From Candidatus Poribacteria bacterium (lineage in GTDB: Bacteria; Poribacteria; WGA-4E; WGA-3G): DNA of 64,000 nucleotides. Numbering within the stretch: position 1 is the first letter of the stretch; each line of letters starts with the position of its first letter. The notes under the pieces were generated by a model, which did not search any database, was not told where the DNA came from, and was given only the letters and a program-made list of their open reading frames with translations. Positions 15,584 through 23,613 of the stretch are shown piece by piece. A program made the translations under genes and the position numbers. The stretch spans positions 1 to 64,000 of the forward strand of contig JAJDTM010000044.1 in assembly GCA_022827185.1 (NCBI GenBank), in the 5' to 3' direction.

Positions 15584-16996
15584 ATGATGCAAAAGACTAA
15601 GAATGCGCCAAACCATCCCAACATCCAAATTGCAGTGGAGAATTTTGGACCTATAGAGAAGGCAGATGTAGATCTTCGTCCGCTGACGGTGTTTGTCGGT
15701 GAGAGTAACACTGGCAAAACGTATCTTTCTGCGTTAGTCTATGCGTTATATTGGACCTTTATGGGGTTTTCCCGAGTTCCTTGGCCGCATGATGTTATTT
15801 CGCTTTTAAGGGAAATAGATACCGAAACTTTAGAGGCATTGAAAAAATTAAACACCTTTGAGCAGTCATTTAAGTTTTCAGACTTACCACAATGGTTACG
15901 TGCAGATATATTGCGCGCGCTTAGCAATCCAAAACCGTTCGGGGACGAACTCAAAAGATGTTTCAATCTCGACTCCGTTTCGGAGTTGATTCGATTTACT
16001 GATAGCAAGGATAACGAACTAAAGGTTTCGCTAAAAGTTAGCGAGGAGAATCAGTCTCTTTGGAACTTTGAAATGAAAGGTTCTGAGACGGACATCAGTG
16101 TAACTGGAAGTGTCAATGCGGATATAATTCTTCGCACTAAGGATGAGATATCAGAAAAAGAACTTAACCTTAAAGATTTTGCAACACTTTTACATGTTAA
16201 CAAAAGTAGGGATCCAGATTTCTATTACCTGCCTGCGCCTCGGGGCGGTATTATGGAAACTCATGGTGTAATTCTGAGTTCTCTTGTAGAGGGTGCCACC
16301 CGCGTCGGATTGGAGCGTTCCTCTGGCAATGCTACGCTCTCTGGAATGATAGGGGACTTTCTCAAACAAATCATAAATTATGAAGAAGGTCGTGTATCTT
16401 CGGATGAGATGAATGGAGTTGCCAAAATTCTGGAGGACGAAGTACTACGTGGTGAGATAGTGGTTAAACGCCCCGCTGGTGGTTATCCAGAATTCCGCTA
16501 TCGTCCGCAAAATTCGGAACAGACACTGCGTATGAGTCAATCCTCGTCGATGGTATCTGAACTTGCCCCGCTTGTGTTGTTCCTCCGCGGCATCGTTCAA
16601 CTGGGTGATACGCTCATTATTGAGGAACCCGAAGCTCATTTGCATCCGGCTGCCCAAACTAAGATTGCCCTGATCCTCGCCCGTTTAGTGCGAGTTGGTG
16701 TCCGCGTGATTATAACGACACATAGCGATTGGCTCCTTGAGCAGATTGGCAATTTGGTTCGCGAAGGCGAAGTGATGAAATTAGGGAAAAATAAGACGGA
16801 GCCGACAGTCTGGTTGACGAAGGAAGAGGTCGGCGCGTGGTGGTTCCGTGAAAACAAGCCTGTGACGGAAATACCGTTTGACGCAATTGAAGGCATAGAA
16901 CCGAAAGACTATTACGATGTCGCTGAGGAACTCCATAACAATGCTGTTGAATTCCAACAACATCTCCTGAACGAGGAAAAATTCGGTGATGAGTGA
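15584..16996 (+). CDS. OLD-like AAA ATPase (AAA_15/AAA_21 group)
   Basis: A SMC/RecF-like ATPase of 470 residues. Walker A GESNTGKT lies at 39-46, an ABC-signature-like SSSMVSELAPL near 317-327, Walker B TLIIEEPEAH near 343-352, and a D/H-loop ITTHSDWLLEQI near 377-388. There is no TOPRIM domain after it, unlike full OLD nucleases. ATPases of this type are common in phage-defence modules, where they are paired with an effector (for example AriA in PARIS, or Septu-like PtuA). Here the next gene overlaps by 4 bases (GTGA) and contains an ELK motif. It has its own promoter and a GGAG site. A defence role is inference. Confidence 0.85.
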   Translation: MMQKTKNAPNHPNIQIAVENFGPIEKADVDLRPLTVFVGESNTGKTYLSALVYALYWTFMGFSRVPWPHDVISLLREIDTETLEALKKLNTFEQSFKFSDLPQWLRADILRALSNPKPFGDELKRCFNLDSVSELIRFTDSKDNELKVSLKVSEENQSLWNFEMKGSETDISVTGSVNADIILRTKDEISEKELNLKDFATLLHVNKSRDPDFYYLPAPRGGIMETHGVILSSLVEGATRVGLERSSGNATLSGMIGDFLKQIINYEEGRVSSDEMNGVAKILEDEVLRGEIVVKRPAGGYPEFRYRPQNSEQTLRMSQSSSMVSELAPLVLFLRGIVQLGDTLIIEEPEAHLHPAAQTKIALILARLVRVGVRVIITTHSDWLLEQIGNLVREGEVMKLGKNKTEPTVWLTKEEVGAWWFRENKPVTEIPFDAIEGIEPKDYYDVAEELHNNAVEFQQHLLNEEKFGDE

Positions 16997-17343
16997 AGTT
17001 CTCAGCGAAATTCGTGAACAGACGAATTCTAATTTACGGAGACACTACCAAAAACAGATTGGTTGTGGTTTTCATTGAACTCAAGAGTGGTACCTTTAAA
17101 GCAACAGAGGCGTGCGAACAGCTGCAAGGGAGCGTGAGTTTGTTTTCTGACTTAATACCACAAACTCTCGAAGCTATCTGTATTCCTATCCTGTTTCACG
17201 GTAAAGGGGTTTCCAAACTACAACTTAAGGATATCAATAGGACTCCGGTGCGTTTCAGAAACCAAAGGTTTCCTATTCGGCTAAAGAGATGTGGTGTCCC
17301 AAAGAATTTAGCGGATGTGTTATCTCGGGCTGATAATCTTTGA
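16993..17343 (+). CDS. Small ExK-motif protein, partner of the AAA ATPase (possibly frameshifted)
   Basis: A protein of 116 residues whose best feature is VVVFIELKSGTF (the E-x-K of a PD-(D/E)xK-like fold) followed by ATEACEQLQGS and a basic C-terminus with RFPIRLKRCG. The upstream aspartate normally seen in such nucleases is not evident. The GTG at 16993 overlaps the ATPase stop by 4 bases. An alternative start, ATG at 16989, is in another frame and reads MSEVLSEIREQTNSNLRRHY before closing at 17078. That sequence looks more protein-like than the first 20 residues here, so a single-base shift near the A-run at 17055 may have broken a longer gene. Function unproven. Confidence 0.5.
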   Translation: MKFSAKFVNRRILIYGDTTKNRLVVVFIELKSGTFKATEACEQLQGSVSLFSDLIPQTLEAICIPILFHGKGVSKLQLKDINRTPVRFRNQRFPIRLKRCGVPKNLADVLSRADNL

Positions 17344-17364
17344 GCACGGCTCTCCGAATTTCTG

Positions 17365-18003
17365 TTATGGCAGTTCAGGTACAACTTCCTTAAGAGCATC
17401 TTCTTCTTGGGCAAGTGTTTTGAGTTCTGGGTTGAGGCTTACCGCCCGTGTGAGTGAGTCTACTGCTTTTTGCGACTCACCCTCTAATGCGTAAGCGCAG
17501 GCGAGATTGTAGTGGAGTGAGGCAGTTTTTGGAAAAGTATTGAGGGCATGCAGGCACGTCTCACGTGCCTCGACGGGTAGGTTCTGCCGCAGATAGGCGG
17601 TTGTTAGATTCACGTAGCCTTCGGCGATGTTCGGTACCATCTCAATCACTTTTTTGAAGTTCTCAACAGCAGCGGCGTATTCTTCGGCATACAGATATGC
17701 CTGTCCAAGGTTGTTGTAAGCGGAAGGTTCTTGCGTGAAGAAGATCGTGCGTTTTTTATTTTTGATTGCTTTCTGATAGGCTTCAATCGCTTGCTTTGCT
17801 TCGCCGTTGCGCATCAGGAAAGTTGCCTTCCGATACTGGTCGTTGAACTGGGTTTGGTGGTGCCAGACCCAGATAAATAGCACCGTTACGGCAAGGCAGA
17901 ACGTCATACAGACGATTCGGAAGGTTTTATTGGTAGGTGTTTGTTCAGCGTCTTGTTCTTCTGTAGACTCGTGCTCTGAAACTTGATGCTCGTTGGATGT
18001 CAT
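17365..18003 (-). CDS. Membrane-anchored TPR protein
   Basis: A protein of 212 residues with an acidic cytoplasmic N-terminus, one membrane helix near residues 29-47 (IVCMTFCLAVTVLFIWVW) and about four TPR units after it. The TPRs include AYNNLGQAYLYAEEYAAAVENFKKV and LHYNLACAYALEGESQKAV. The topology suggests that the TPRs face the periplasm. It converges with the small ExK gene and diverges from the next oxidoreductase, so it is probably transcribed alone. Such proteins usually organise envelope complexes; the partner is not visible here. Confidence 0.75.
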   Translation of the reverse strand: MTSNEHQVSEHESTEEQDAEQTPTNKTFRIVCMTFCLAVTVLFIWVWHHQTQFNDQYRKATFLMRNGEAKQAIEAYQKAIKNKKRTIFFTQEPSAYNNLGQAYLYAEEYAAAVENFKKVIEMVPNIAEGYVNLTTAYLRQNLPVEARETCLHALNTFPKTASLHYNLACAYALEGESQKAVDSLTRAVSLNPELKTLAQEEDALKEVVPELP

Positions 18004-18061
18004 AATTTTTTATAAACTCTCGGTTGTAAATCTTCACTTTCACTAAAGGAACAGGCAAAAC

Positions 18062-19111
18062 ATGAAAACTTACGGATTTGGTATTATTGGGTGCGGAATG
18101 ATTTCTGATTTCCATTCTGCCGCAATTTCTGAATTAGAACACGGTCGACTCGTTGCAGTGAGTTCACGAAACGCTGAGAACGCCAAACGACTCACCGATC
18201 GATACGACGTTGACAGTTACACCGATTATACGCAGATGCTTGAGCGGGACGACTTGGATATTGTCTGCGTCTGTACGCCGAGCGGTGCGCATTTAGAACC
18301 CGCTGTCGCTGCTGCAGAAGCCGGTAAACACGTCATCGTTGAAAAACCGTTGGAGATAACCTTACAACGGTGCGATGAAATTATCGAAGCGTGCGATGCA
18401 GCCGATGTCCGACTTTGTGCTATCTTCAATTCCCGTTTCACTGAAAGTACGCGGCTCGTTAAATCCACAATTGAGAGCGGTCGGTTCGGTAAGTTGACCT
18501 TAGGCGATGCCTATATCAAATGGTACCGTTCCCAAGAGTATTACGACAGTGGCGGTTGGCGCGGCACGTGGGACCTTGATGGCGGTGGTGCGCTCATGAA
18601 TCAATCGATCCACGCTATTGACCTACTCCAGTATTTTATGGGACCCGTCAAAGCTGTCCAAGCGTTTACGGATACCTTAGCACATGAACGGATAGAGGTC
18701 GAGGATGCCGCTGTCGCTGCGCTCCGATTCGAGAACGGTGCCCTCGGTGTTATTGAAGGCACAACTGCCACTTACCCCGGCATGCTTAAGAAAACTGAGA
18801 TCTCTGGCACAAAAGGCACCGTCGTCTTAGCCGAAGAGGACATCGTGACGTGGGAATTCGACCCGGAACTCCCCGAAGATGCGGAGATTCGAGAGAAATT
18901 CGCCCAAAAGACAGATACCGGCGGTGGCGCGTCTGACCCGCGTGCGATTAACCATGCCAATCACCGGCGACAGATGGAGAACCTTATTAACGGACTTGAA
19001 AGTGATGCCTCACATCTCGTTGATGGACGCGAAGGACGCAAAGCCGTTGAGATTATCCTCGCTATCTACCAATCCAGCCGTGAAGGACGCATCGTTGAAC
19101 TACCGCTATAA
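18062..19111 (+). CDS. Gfo/Idh/MocA family oxidoreductase
   Basis: NAD(P)-dependent dehydrogenase-like protein of 349 residues. The Rossmann start YGFGIIGCGMISDFHS, the central EKPLEI motif and the substrate-domain sequence GGGALMNQSIHAIDLLQYF (with the family histidine) are all present. The last two are typical of enzymes acting on sugars, inositols or sugar acids. AAGGAACAG precedes the ATG. It is only distantly similar to the copy at 8726. No pathway partner adjoins it, since the next gene is a convergent GIY-YIG protein. Confidence 0.9.
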   Translation: MKTYGFGIIGCGMISDFHSAAISELEHGRLVAVSSRNAENAKRLTDRYDVDSYTDYTQMLERDDLDIVCVCTPSGAHLEPAVAAAEAGKHVIVEKPLEITLQRCDEIIEACDAADVRLCAIFNSRFTESTRLVKSTIESGRFGKLTLGDAYIKWYRSQEYYDSGGWRGTWDLDGGGALMNQSIHAIDLLQYFMGPVKAVQAFTDTLAHERIEVEDAAVAALRFENGALGVIEGTTATYPGMLKKTEISGTKGTVVLAEEDIVTWEFDPELPEDAEIREKFAQKTDTGGGASDPRAINHANHRRQMENLINGLESDASHLVDGREGRKAVEIILAIYQSSREGRIVELPL

Positions 19112-19275
19112 TAGTTGTCATACCATTTCCAATTGAAAATGCTTCAATAAACAAATTCTTTTGTAGCATAGGCTGTTAGCCTGTGCAGTCTTTCAAGCCA
19201 TCTGTCAATGCAATATAATCTTTTAGAAATGGTATCAGTTATCGGTTGTCAGGTGTCAGTTAAGAGATTTTGATT

Positions 19276-19364
19276 AGAACTTACGCATACTTGAGGAAGC
19301 ACCGTTCGTAGTAGTGCGATTTATCGCACGTTCCAAACGGGCAATGAATTGCCCTACTACGAAC
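19276..19364. repeat. Nested palindromic repeat
   Basis: Outer arms GTTCGTAGTAG (19304-19314) and CTACTACGAAC (19354-19364) enclose two small palindromes, tgcgatttatcgca and gggcaatgaattgccc. An ACTTACGCA sequence at 19279, like the family B MITE end, lies just left. It sits between two convergent genes and could terminate both. Confidence 0.75.
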
Positions 19365-19370
19365 AGCCCA

Positions 19371-20411
19371 TCAACGCAAGGTTGACGAAGCACTTTCATG
19401 AGAACTTTCTCCGATGAAGTTGTAAATTTCTTCAACTTCACACGGGGAAGTCAGAAACCATTCCCTTCCGGGGGCTTCCTCTATGTGTTTCCCTCGTACC
19501 TTCAGAATATCGTGTATGATTCGCTCGATCTTCTCCTCCGTATCAGTTTTAATATGGAGACCAATCTTAGGATTTTCTGGAAGTCCCGTGGCTTGACCTT
19601 TAATTCTTCCATCTAGTTCCTGATTTTTAGTCTTACCGATCTTGCATCTCCAAACCGTTTCGCCCTTGGCTTCCGCACTCTCTCTATACTGTGGGTAATA
19701 GTAAAGGTAGACTGATCCCTTACCAATACCGATAGTTTTTTCAGGATCTAAATCAGAATTCGGGATCATATTTTTACGACGGGGTGTCAAACTGCCTTTC
19801 AGCTCGCTTAAATCTATGCCATGCTTCTCAGCGACAGAGTTGATTAGTTCAGTGGCAGTGTCTTCACGTAATCGCATACGAGTACCGAACCATACAGGAT
19901 TATTCCCAGACCCCTTTGTTGCCCACTTCTTGTAATCTTCGGCATCTCGTTCCTTAAACATTAGATCCTCGACATGCTGTTTATAGATATCCGTACGGGC
20001 GCACTCCTTAATCTCATCAGCACTAAGTCCAGTTCTAAGTTCCAACTCTTCATCTGTAGGGCTATTACTCAACACCCAATACCAGCACAAGCGTGCAAGT
20101 CCCCGAGCAGAAGTACCACTGTTAACATCAAGTTCAACTTGCAAATAACCTCTTGCCCAGGCAGTCGAGGCTATTACTTGGTCTATCGGTGTATTTGGTG
20201 CTTTGGAAAACTCCTCAAGTTCGTTAGCAATTTCCTCAGCCCATTTTTTGCGAAAGAAATTTTTGAGAAGAGGAAGATCACGAACCTTTTCTTCTGTCTC
20301 TCCTGTCTTACGCTTAAGGTGTACTTCCATTCGTTTAGCTACAGTGATTACTAATACCGATTGTATTTCTGATACGTCAGCAGTCTGGTTTTCTTGAAAT
20401 ACAACTTTCAT
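19371..20411 (-). CDS. GIY-YIG (T5orf172-type) nuclease-domain protein
   Basis: A protein of 346 residues. The C-terminal 115 residues fit the T5orf172/MUG113 branch of GIY-YIG nucleases: SVYLYYYPQY near 233-242, CKIGKTKN near 256-263, and a C-terminal EKIERIIHDIL followed by REWFL near 316-320, with the usual glutamate and EWF. The N-terminal 225 residues (HxxKRKTGE, an ARGYLQVELDVNSGTS segment and a helical part) are not recognised. AGGAGAA precedes the ATG. Proteins of this branch occur in phage, restriction-like and defence genes, but no partner adjoins it here. Confidence 0.7.
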   Translation of the reverse strand: MKVVFQENQTADVSEIQSVLVITVAKRMEVHLKRKTGETEEKVRDLPLLKNFFRKKWAEEIANELEEFSKAPNTPIDQVIASTAWARGYLQVELDVNSGTSARGLARLCWYWVLSNSPTDEELELRTGLSADEIKECARTDIYKQHVEDLMFKERDAEDYKKWATKGSGNNPVWFGTRMRLREDTATELINSVAEKHGIDLSELKGSLTPRRKNMIPNSDLDPEKTIGIGKGSVYLYYYPQYRESAEAKGETVWRCKIGKTKNQELDGRIKGQATGLPENPKIGLHIKTDTEEKIERIIHDILKVRGKHIEEAPGREWFLTSPCEVEEIYNFIGESSHESASSTLR

Positions 20412-20541
20412 TTTTCTCCTTTTGTATCAGAAGACTAATCCTCTTATTGTAGTTTTCGCCTTCGGATCGATTGGGACCAGTCGGATGACGGTATTCAACA
20501 CATTCCTGATAAAATTTGACGAACCAAATTGGTAGTAAATT

Positions 20542-20560
20542 GGGCGAGGAGACCTCGCCC
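20542..20560. repeat. GGGCGAGG-AGA-CCTCGCCC hairpin
   Basis: Perfect eight-base stem with a three-base loop in the gap 20412-20599. Nothing else is seen in that gap. Confidence 0.75.
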
Positions 20561-20599
20561 CTACGAATACCCAACGTGAATGTCAAATCTTCAGAGATT

Positions 20600-21565
20600 T
20601 CACTCATAATCAAAAACAATTTTGATTGCTTCATCTTTCTTATTCAGTGCCATCTCAAACCCGAGTTGCGCTTCTGTAAAAGGCAGATGATGTGTAATAA
20701 TAGGGGATACGTCGAGTCGTCCTTGCGAAATCATATCCATCGCCAGCGGGAAATCGTTTTGTGCATCCGGTCCGACAGAACCGATGAATTTAAGGTTCTT
20801 ACGGAAGAAATCTGCGAAATGAAAATCGTAAACCTGATCATCCGGTACGCCAAAGGCGAGAAGTGTGCCTTCGCGTTTTAGGAGTTGGAGACACTGATTG
20901 ATTGTCTCTGTTTGGTGTCCGACGACTTCGACAACCAGATCCGCCATCCTGCCTTCTGTAATCTCCTCGACCGCAGCAACGGGATCTTCTTTCGCAGCGT
21001 TAATCGTATGTGTGGCTTGCATCTTTTTTGACACTGTGAGTCGGAAATCAACGAGATCGGTCGTAATCACCGTTTTCGCGCCGAGGTTGCTGAGCATGTG
21101 TGTGAAAAGCAATCCCATCGGTCCCTGCCCGATAACGACGGTATCGAGGTTAAGGAGGTTCGGCAGCTTCCGACACGCCCAAACCACGGTGCCGAGCGGT
21201 TGGGACATCAGGATACAGTCTTTTCTTGGAAAGTCCGTCAACGGCATCGTGACGCTTTCATCCGAGAGGAAGTATTCTGAGAGTCCACCGACATGGCGTG
21301 GTAGTGCGAGTACCTCGTCTCCTGGCTTGAATCTATCTGATTTGCTGTCGGTGACAACGCCAATCGCCTCATGGATTGAAAGTCCCGGTCCAAGTGGGTA
21401 GCTTTCTGCTGGATGTTCAAGGAGGAACGATGGCATATCAGTTCCGCAGATGGCACTGTGGACGGTTTTAATCATCACCGTGCCGTCGGGATGGTCGGCG
21501 AGGTTCGGTTGTTCTATGTCGATAATTTCGATCTGACGTGGTGCAACAATTTGCCCAGTTTTCAT
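20600..21565 (-). CDS. Zinc-type alcohol dehydrogenase family protein (MDR)
   Basis: Medium-chain dehydrogenase/reductase of 321 residues. The catalytic zinc ligands are visible in SAICGTDMP (Cys) and LSIHEAIG (His-Glu), the NAD(P)-binding motif is VIGQGPMG, and a charged sequence follows the second Rossmann strand. The four cysteines of the structural zinc lobe are missing, as in several sorbitol or threonine dehydrogenase-like subgroups. AAGGAG precedes the start. It probably oxidises a polyol or sugar alcohol, in keeping with the oxidoreductases around it, but the substrate is unknown. A family B MITE separates it from the next gene upstream. Confidence 0.85.
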   Translation of the reverse strand: MKTGQIVAPRQIEIIDIEQPNLADHPDGTVMIKTVHSAICGTDMPSFLLEHPAESYPLGPGLSIHEAIGVVTDSKSDRFKPGDEVLALPRHVGGLSEYFLSDESVTMPLTDFPRKDCILMSQPLGTVVWACRKLPNLLNLDTVVIGQGPMGLLFTHMLSNLGAKTVITTDLVDFRLTVSKKMQATHTINAAKEDPVAAVEEITEGRMADLVVEVVGHQTETINQCLQLLKREGTLLAFGVPDDQVYDFHFADFFRKNLKFIGSVGPDAQNDFPLAMDMISQGRLDVSPIITHHLPFTEAQLGFEMALNKKDEAIKIVFDYE

Positions 21566-21590
21566 ACTTTTTCGTTGACTCCTTTATAGC

Positions 21591-21680
21591 AGGACTTATG
21601 CATTTTCCATGATAACGGATGTCCGACGCACTGCAGGCGGGGTTTTAAACCCCGCCTGCAGTGGGGGCTGCGTAAGTCCT
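21591..21680. mobile_element. Family B MITE with a 31-bp palindromic core
   Basis: The ends are AGGACTTATGCA (21591-21602) and TGCGTAAGTCCT (21669-21680). The core 21631-21661 is a perfect 15-bp inverted repeat around a single T. About 50 bp of the left half is shared with the element at 39547-39670. A TTATAG sequence lies on both sides and may be the target duplication. Confidence 0.8.
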
Positions 21681-22685
21681 TTATAGATTGGATAACGCTT
21701 TCAAAACGTGTTGATGGAGTTTTCCGTTGGTTGCGACAATACCACGGTTCTCGTGCATCCGTTTTCCTGTCAAAAAATTAAGGGGTGCGCCGTTGGCATC
21801 TGTAACCGTTCCGCCTGCTTCCTCGACGACAATCGCGCCTGCGGCGTGGTCCCAGATGCATTCGCGGTAATCAGGATATGCCGGATTCGGGAGACGGATG
21901 TAGAGGGACGCTTCGCCGCGCGAGACGATGCCGTACTTCGCTTGGCTGTCGATCTGGACAGGTGGTTCTTTAATCCCGAGTGCGTTCGCAATTTTGCTGT
22001 GGGCATCACTATCACCATGTGTGGACTCGAAGCTCTCTGCGAAGCGGTGTGCTGTCTCTGATACGTGTACCTGTTCTAAAAGTTCACCCGTTTTCGTGTA
22101 AAGGTGTGTGCCTTCACCGCGGATTGCGACGAAAAGGCATCCGCGTTCAGGTTCCGTGGCATCCAGTCGATGGGGTAGATTCGGGCATCCCAGAACACCG
22201 AGTTGAACGACACCATCGACAATGTAAGCTAAAGCGATGGCGTACTGATCACGGCGGAGGAAGCCTTTTGTTCCATCAATTGGGTCAAGCGTCCAGAACC
22301 TCGGTCCGACCTCACCACTGCCCTTGTTGATCCATTCACAGACGGTTTCTGCTGAAACAGCATCTTCGCAGAATTGATTCACATAACCTGTGACGCGTTC
22401 CAGAAGCGAGGCGTTCTCTTTGAGTGCTTGTGCGCTCTCCTCCGCGACAATAATGTCGTCGGGAAAAGTATCTCCAATCGCCTTACATATCAGTGCCTGC
22501 GACCCGAAATCTGCGACGGTTACAGGACTTCGGTCTGTCTTTTGAATAGCATCTGCCGGTACCATCTCGGCTTGCACGTGTTCGCAGAGTCGCATGGCTT
22601 TCATCACAGCATCAATGGCAGTTTGTACTTTGGCTTTCGGCTTTCGGCTTTCAGCCATCAGCAAAGAGGATTTCTGATTTGACAT
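21681..22685 (-). CDS. HAL2-like 3'(2'),5'-bisphosphate nucleotidase (inositol monophosphatase superfamily)
   Basis: Mg-dependent, Li-sensitive-type phosphatase of 334 residues. The metal-binding signatures are complete: VAEES, FWTLDPIDGTKGFLR (the form typical of HAL2/SAL1 and CysQ-like enzymes that remove phosphate from PAP) and WDHAAGAIVVEEAGG. Role: recycling of PAP from sulfate activation or a related sugar phosphate step. The ATG at 22685 with AGGAAA upstream is chosen over a TTG at 22715. The DNA for residues about 8-16 (AESRKPKAK) is a GGCTTTCAGC-type simple repeat like those between genes, so the N-terminal tail looks like a recent extension. The real start could also be the ATG at 22658. 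Confidence 0.85.
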   Translation of the reverse strand: MSNQKSSLLMAESRKPKAKVQTAIDAVMKAMRLCEHVQAEMVPADAIQKTDRSPVTVADFGSQALICKAIGDTFPDDIIVAEESAQALKENASLLERVTGYVNQFCEDAVSAETVCEWINKGSGEVGPRFWTLDPIDGTKGFLRRDQYAIALAYIVDGVVQLGVLGCPNLPHRLDATEPERGCLFVAIRGEGTHLYTKTGELLEQVHVSETAHRFAESFESTHGDSDAHSKIANALGIKEPPVQIDSQAKYGIVSRGEASLYIRLPNPAYPDYRECIWDHAAGAIVVEEAGGTVTDANGAPLNFLTGKRMHENRGIVATNGKLHQHVLKALSNL

Positions 22686-22732
22686 TAGTTTCCTGTTTGG
22701 TTTGAAAGTTTCCAAAAACTGATAGGGAGTCC

Positions 22733-22792
22733 GCTTTGACCAAGAACTCGTCTACAGATAATTTTGCTAAGGCGCGAGTTCTTGGTCAAAGC
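22733..22792. repeat. 18-bp perfect inverted repeat
   Basis: Arms at 22733-22750 and 22775-22792 (GCTTTGACCAAGAACTCG and its complement) surround a 24-bp loop, between pth and the phosphatase gene. It could terminate transcription from pth. Confidence 0.7.
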
Positions 22793-22817
22793 CGAAGGCT
22801 GACTGCTGACTGCTATT

Positions 22818-23405
22818 TCAGCGACTGTTAAATTTATTCATGACTGTCAGAATATCGTCTGTGACGAAGGTTTCGATAGCCGCAACGGCACGATCAATGG
22901 TATGTGTTATCTCAATTTCTTCGTCTTCCGAAAAATCGGTGAGGACGTAATCGATTAAAGCACCGACGGGTTCGCCGATGCCGATGCGTAGGCGCGGAAA
23001 ATCTGTGGTGCCTAAGTGTTGGATGATAGATTTCATGCCCTTCTGTCCGCCGTCGCTACCCTTCCGCCGCATCCGAAGCACACCGATGTCTAAGTGAACA
23101 TCGTCATAAACGATACAGAGTTCCGGGAGCGAGGTCTCAAATCGTCTGACGAGTGCTGCGACTGCTGCACCACTGTTGTTCATGTATGTCATCGGCTTGG
23201 CGAGAATAATGGATGTGTCGTGCCACGTTGTTTGAATAACGAGTGAATTACAGATTGATGTATGCGTAGGGCGTGGCTGAGAATCTCGCTGACAGAGTTT
23301 TTCGTAGAGGGCATCAACCACGCGAAAACCGACATTGTGTTTTGTATGTTCGTAGCGCATTCCTGGATTGCCGAGTCCAATGATGAGTTTTACTTTTTTG
23401 TCCAT
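22818..23405 (-). CDS. pth: Peptidyl-tRNA hydrolase
   Basis: Cytoplasmic enzyme of 195 residues that frees tRNA from stalled peptidyl-tRNA. The family signatures are complete: LIIGLGNPGMRYEHTKHNVGF (with the catalytic His23 and Asn), KPMTYMNNSG, and IVYDDVHLDIG with the catalytic aspartate, then KGSDGGQKGMKSI. The length is normal. It lies in the conserved rplY-pth neighbourhood, here separated from rplY by an amidase and a GerMN gene. Confidence 0.97.
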   Translation of the reverse strand: MDKKVKLIIGLGNPGMRYEHTKHNVGFRVVDALYEKLCQRDSQPRPTHTSICNSLVIQTTWHDTSIILAKPMTYMNNSGAAVAALVRRFETSLPELCIVYDDVHLDIGVLRMRRKGSDGGQKGMKSIIQHLGTTDFPRLRIGIGEPVGALIDYVLTDFSEDEEIEITHTIDRAVAAIETFVTDDILTVMNKFNSR

Positions 23406-23522
23406 GCTTATTTGTTTATATGCTATGTAGTGCTATGCAATTGGGTGTTATTTCAACTTCATCAGGACTGACACAAACTGAGCAAATATCAGACATTTGG
23501 ACACAAAAAGCGATATTTTCCA

Positions 23523-23605
23523 TCATATTTTTAATCCCTAAATCTCCAACCCCCCTTTATCCCCCCTTATCAGGGGGGTAGGGGGACTTTAAGGGGTTGT
23601 AGGTA
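23523..23605. repeat. Degenerate CCCCCTTATCAGGGGG repeat
   Basis: A longer, imperfect variant of the family B MITE core with extra C-runs and a decayed GTAGGTAAATCCTA end. It fills the gap between pth and the GerMN gene. Confidence 0.65.
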
Positions 23606-23613
23606 AATCCTAT

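Noticed and set aside
20377..20634. Minus-strand frame of 85 codons between the GIY-YIG and alcohol dehydrogenase genes
   Set aside because: It crosses the GGGCGAGG hairpin, overlaps both neighbours and has no ribosome site.
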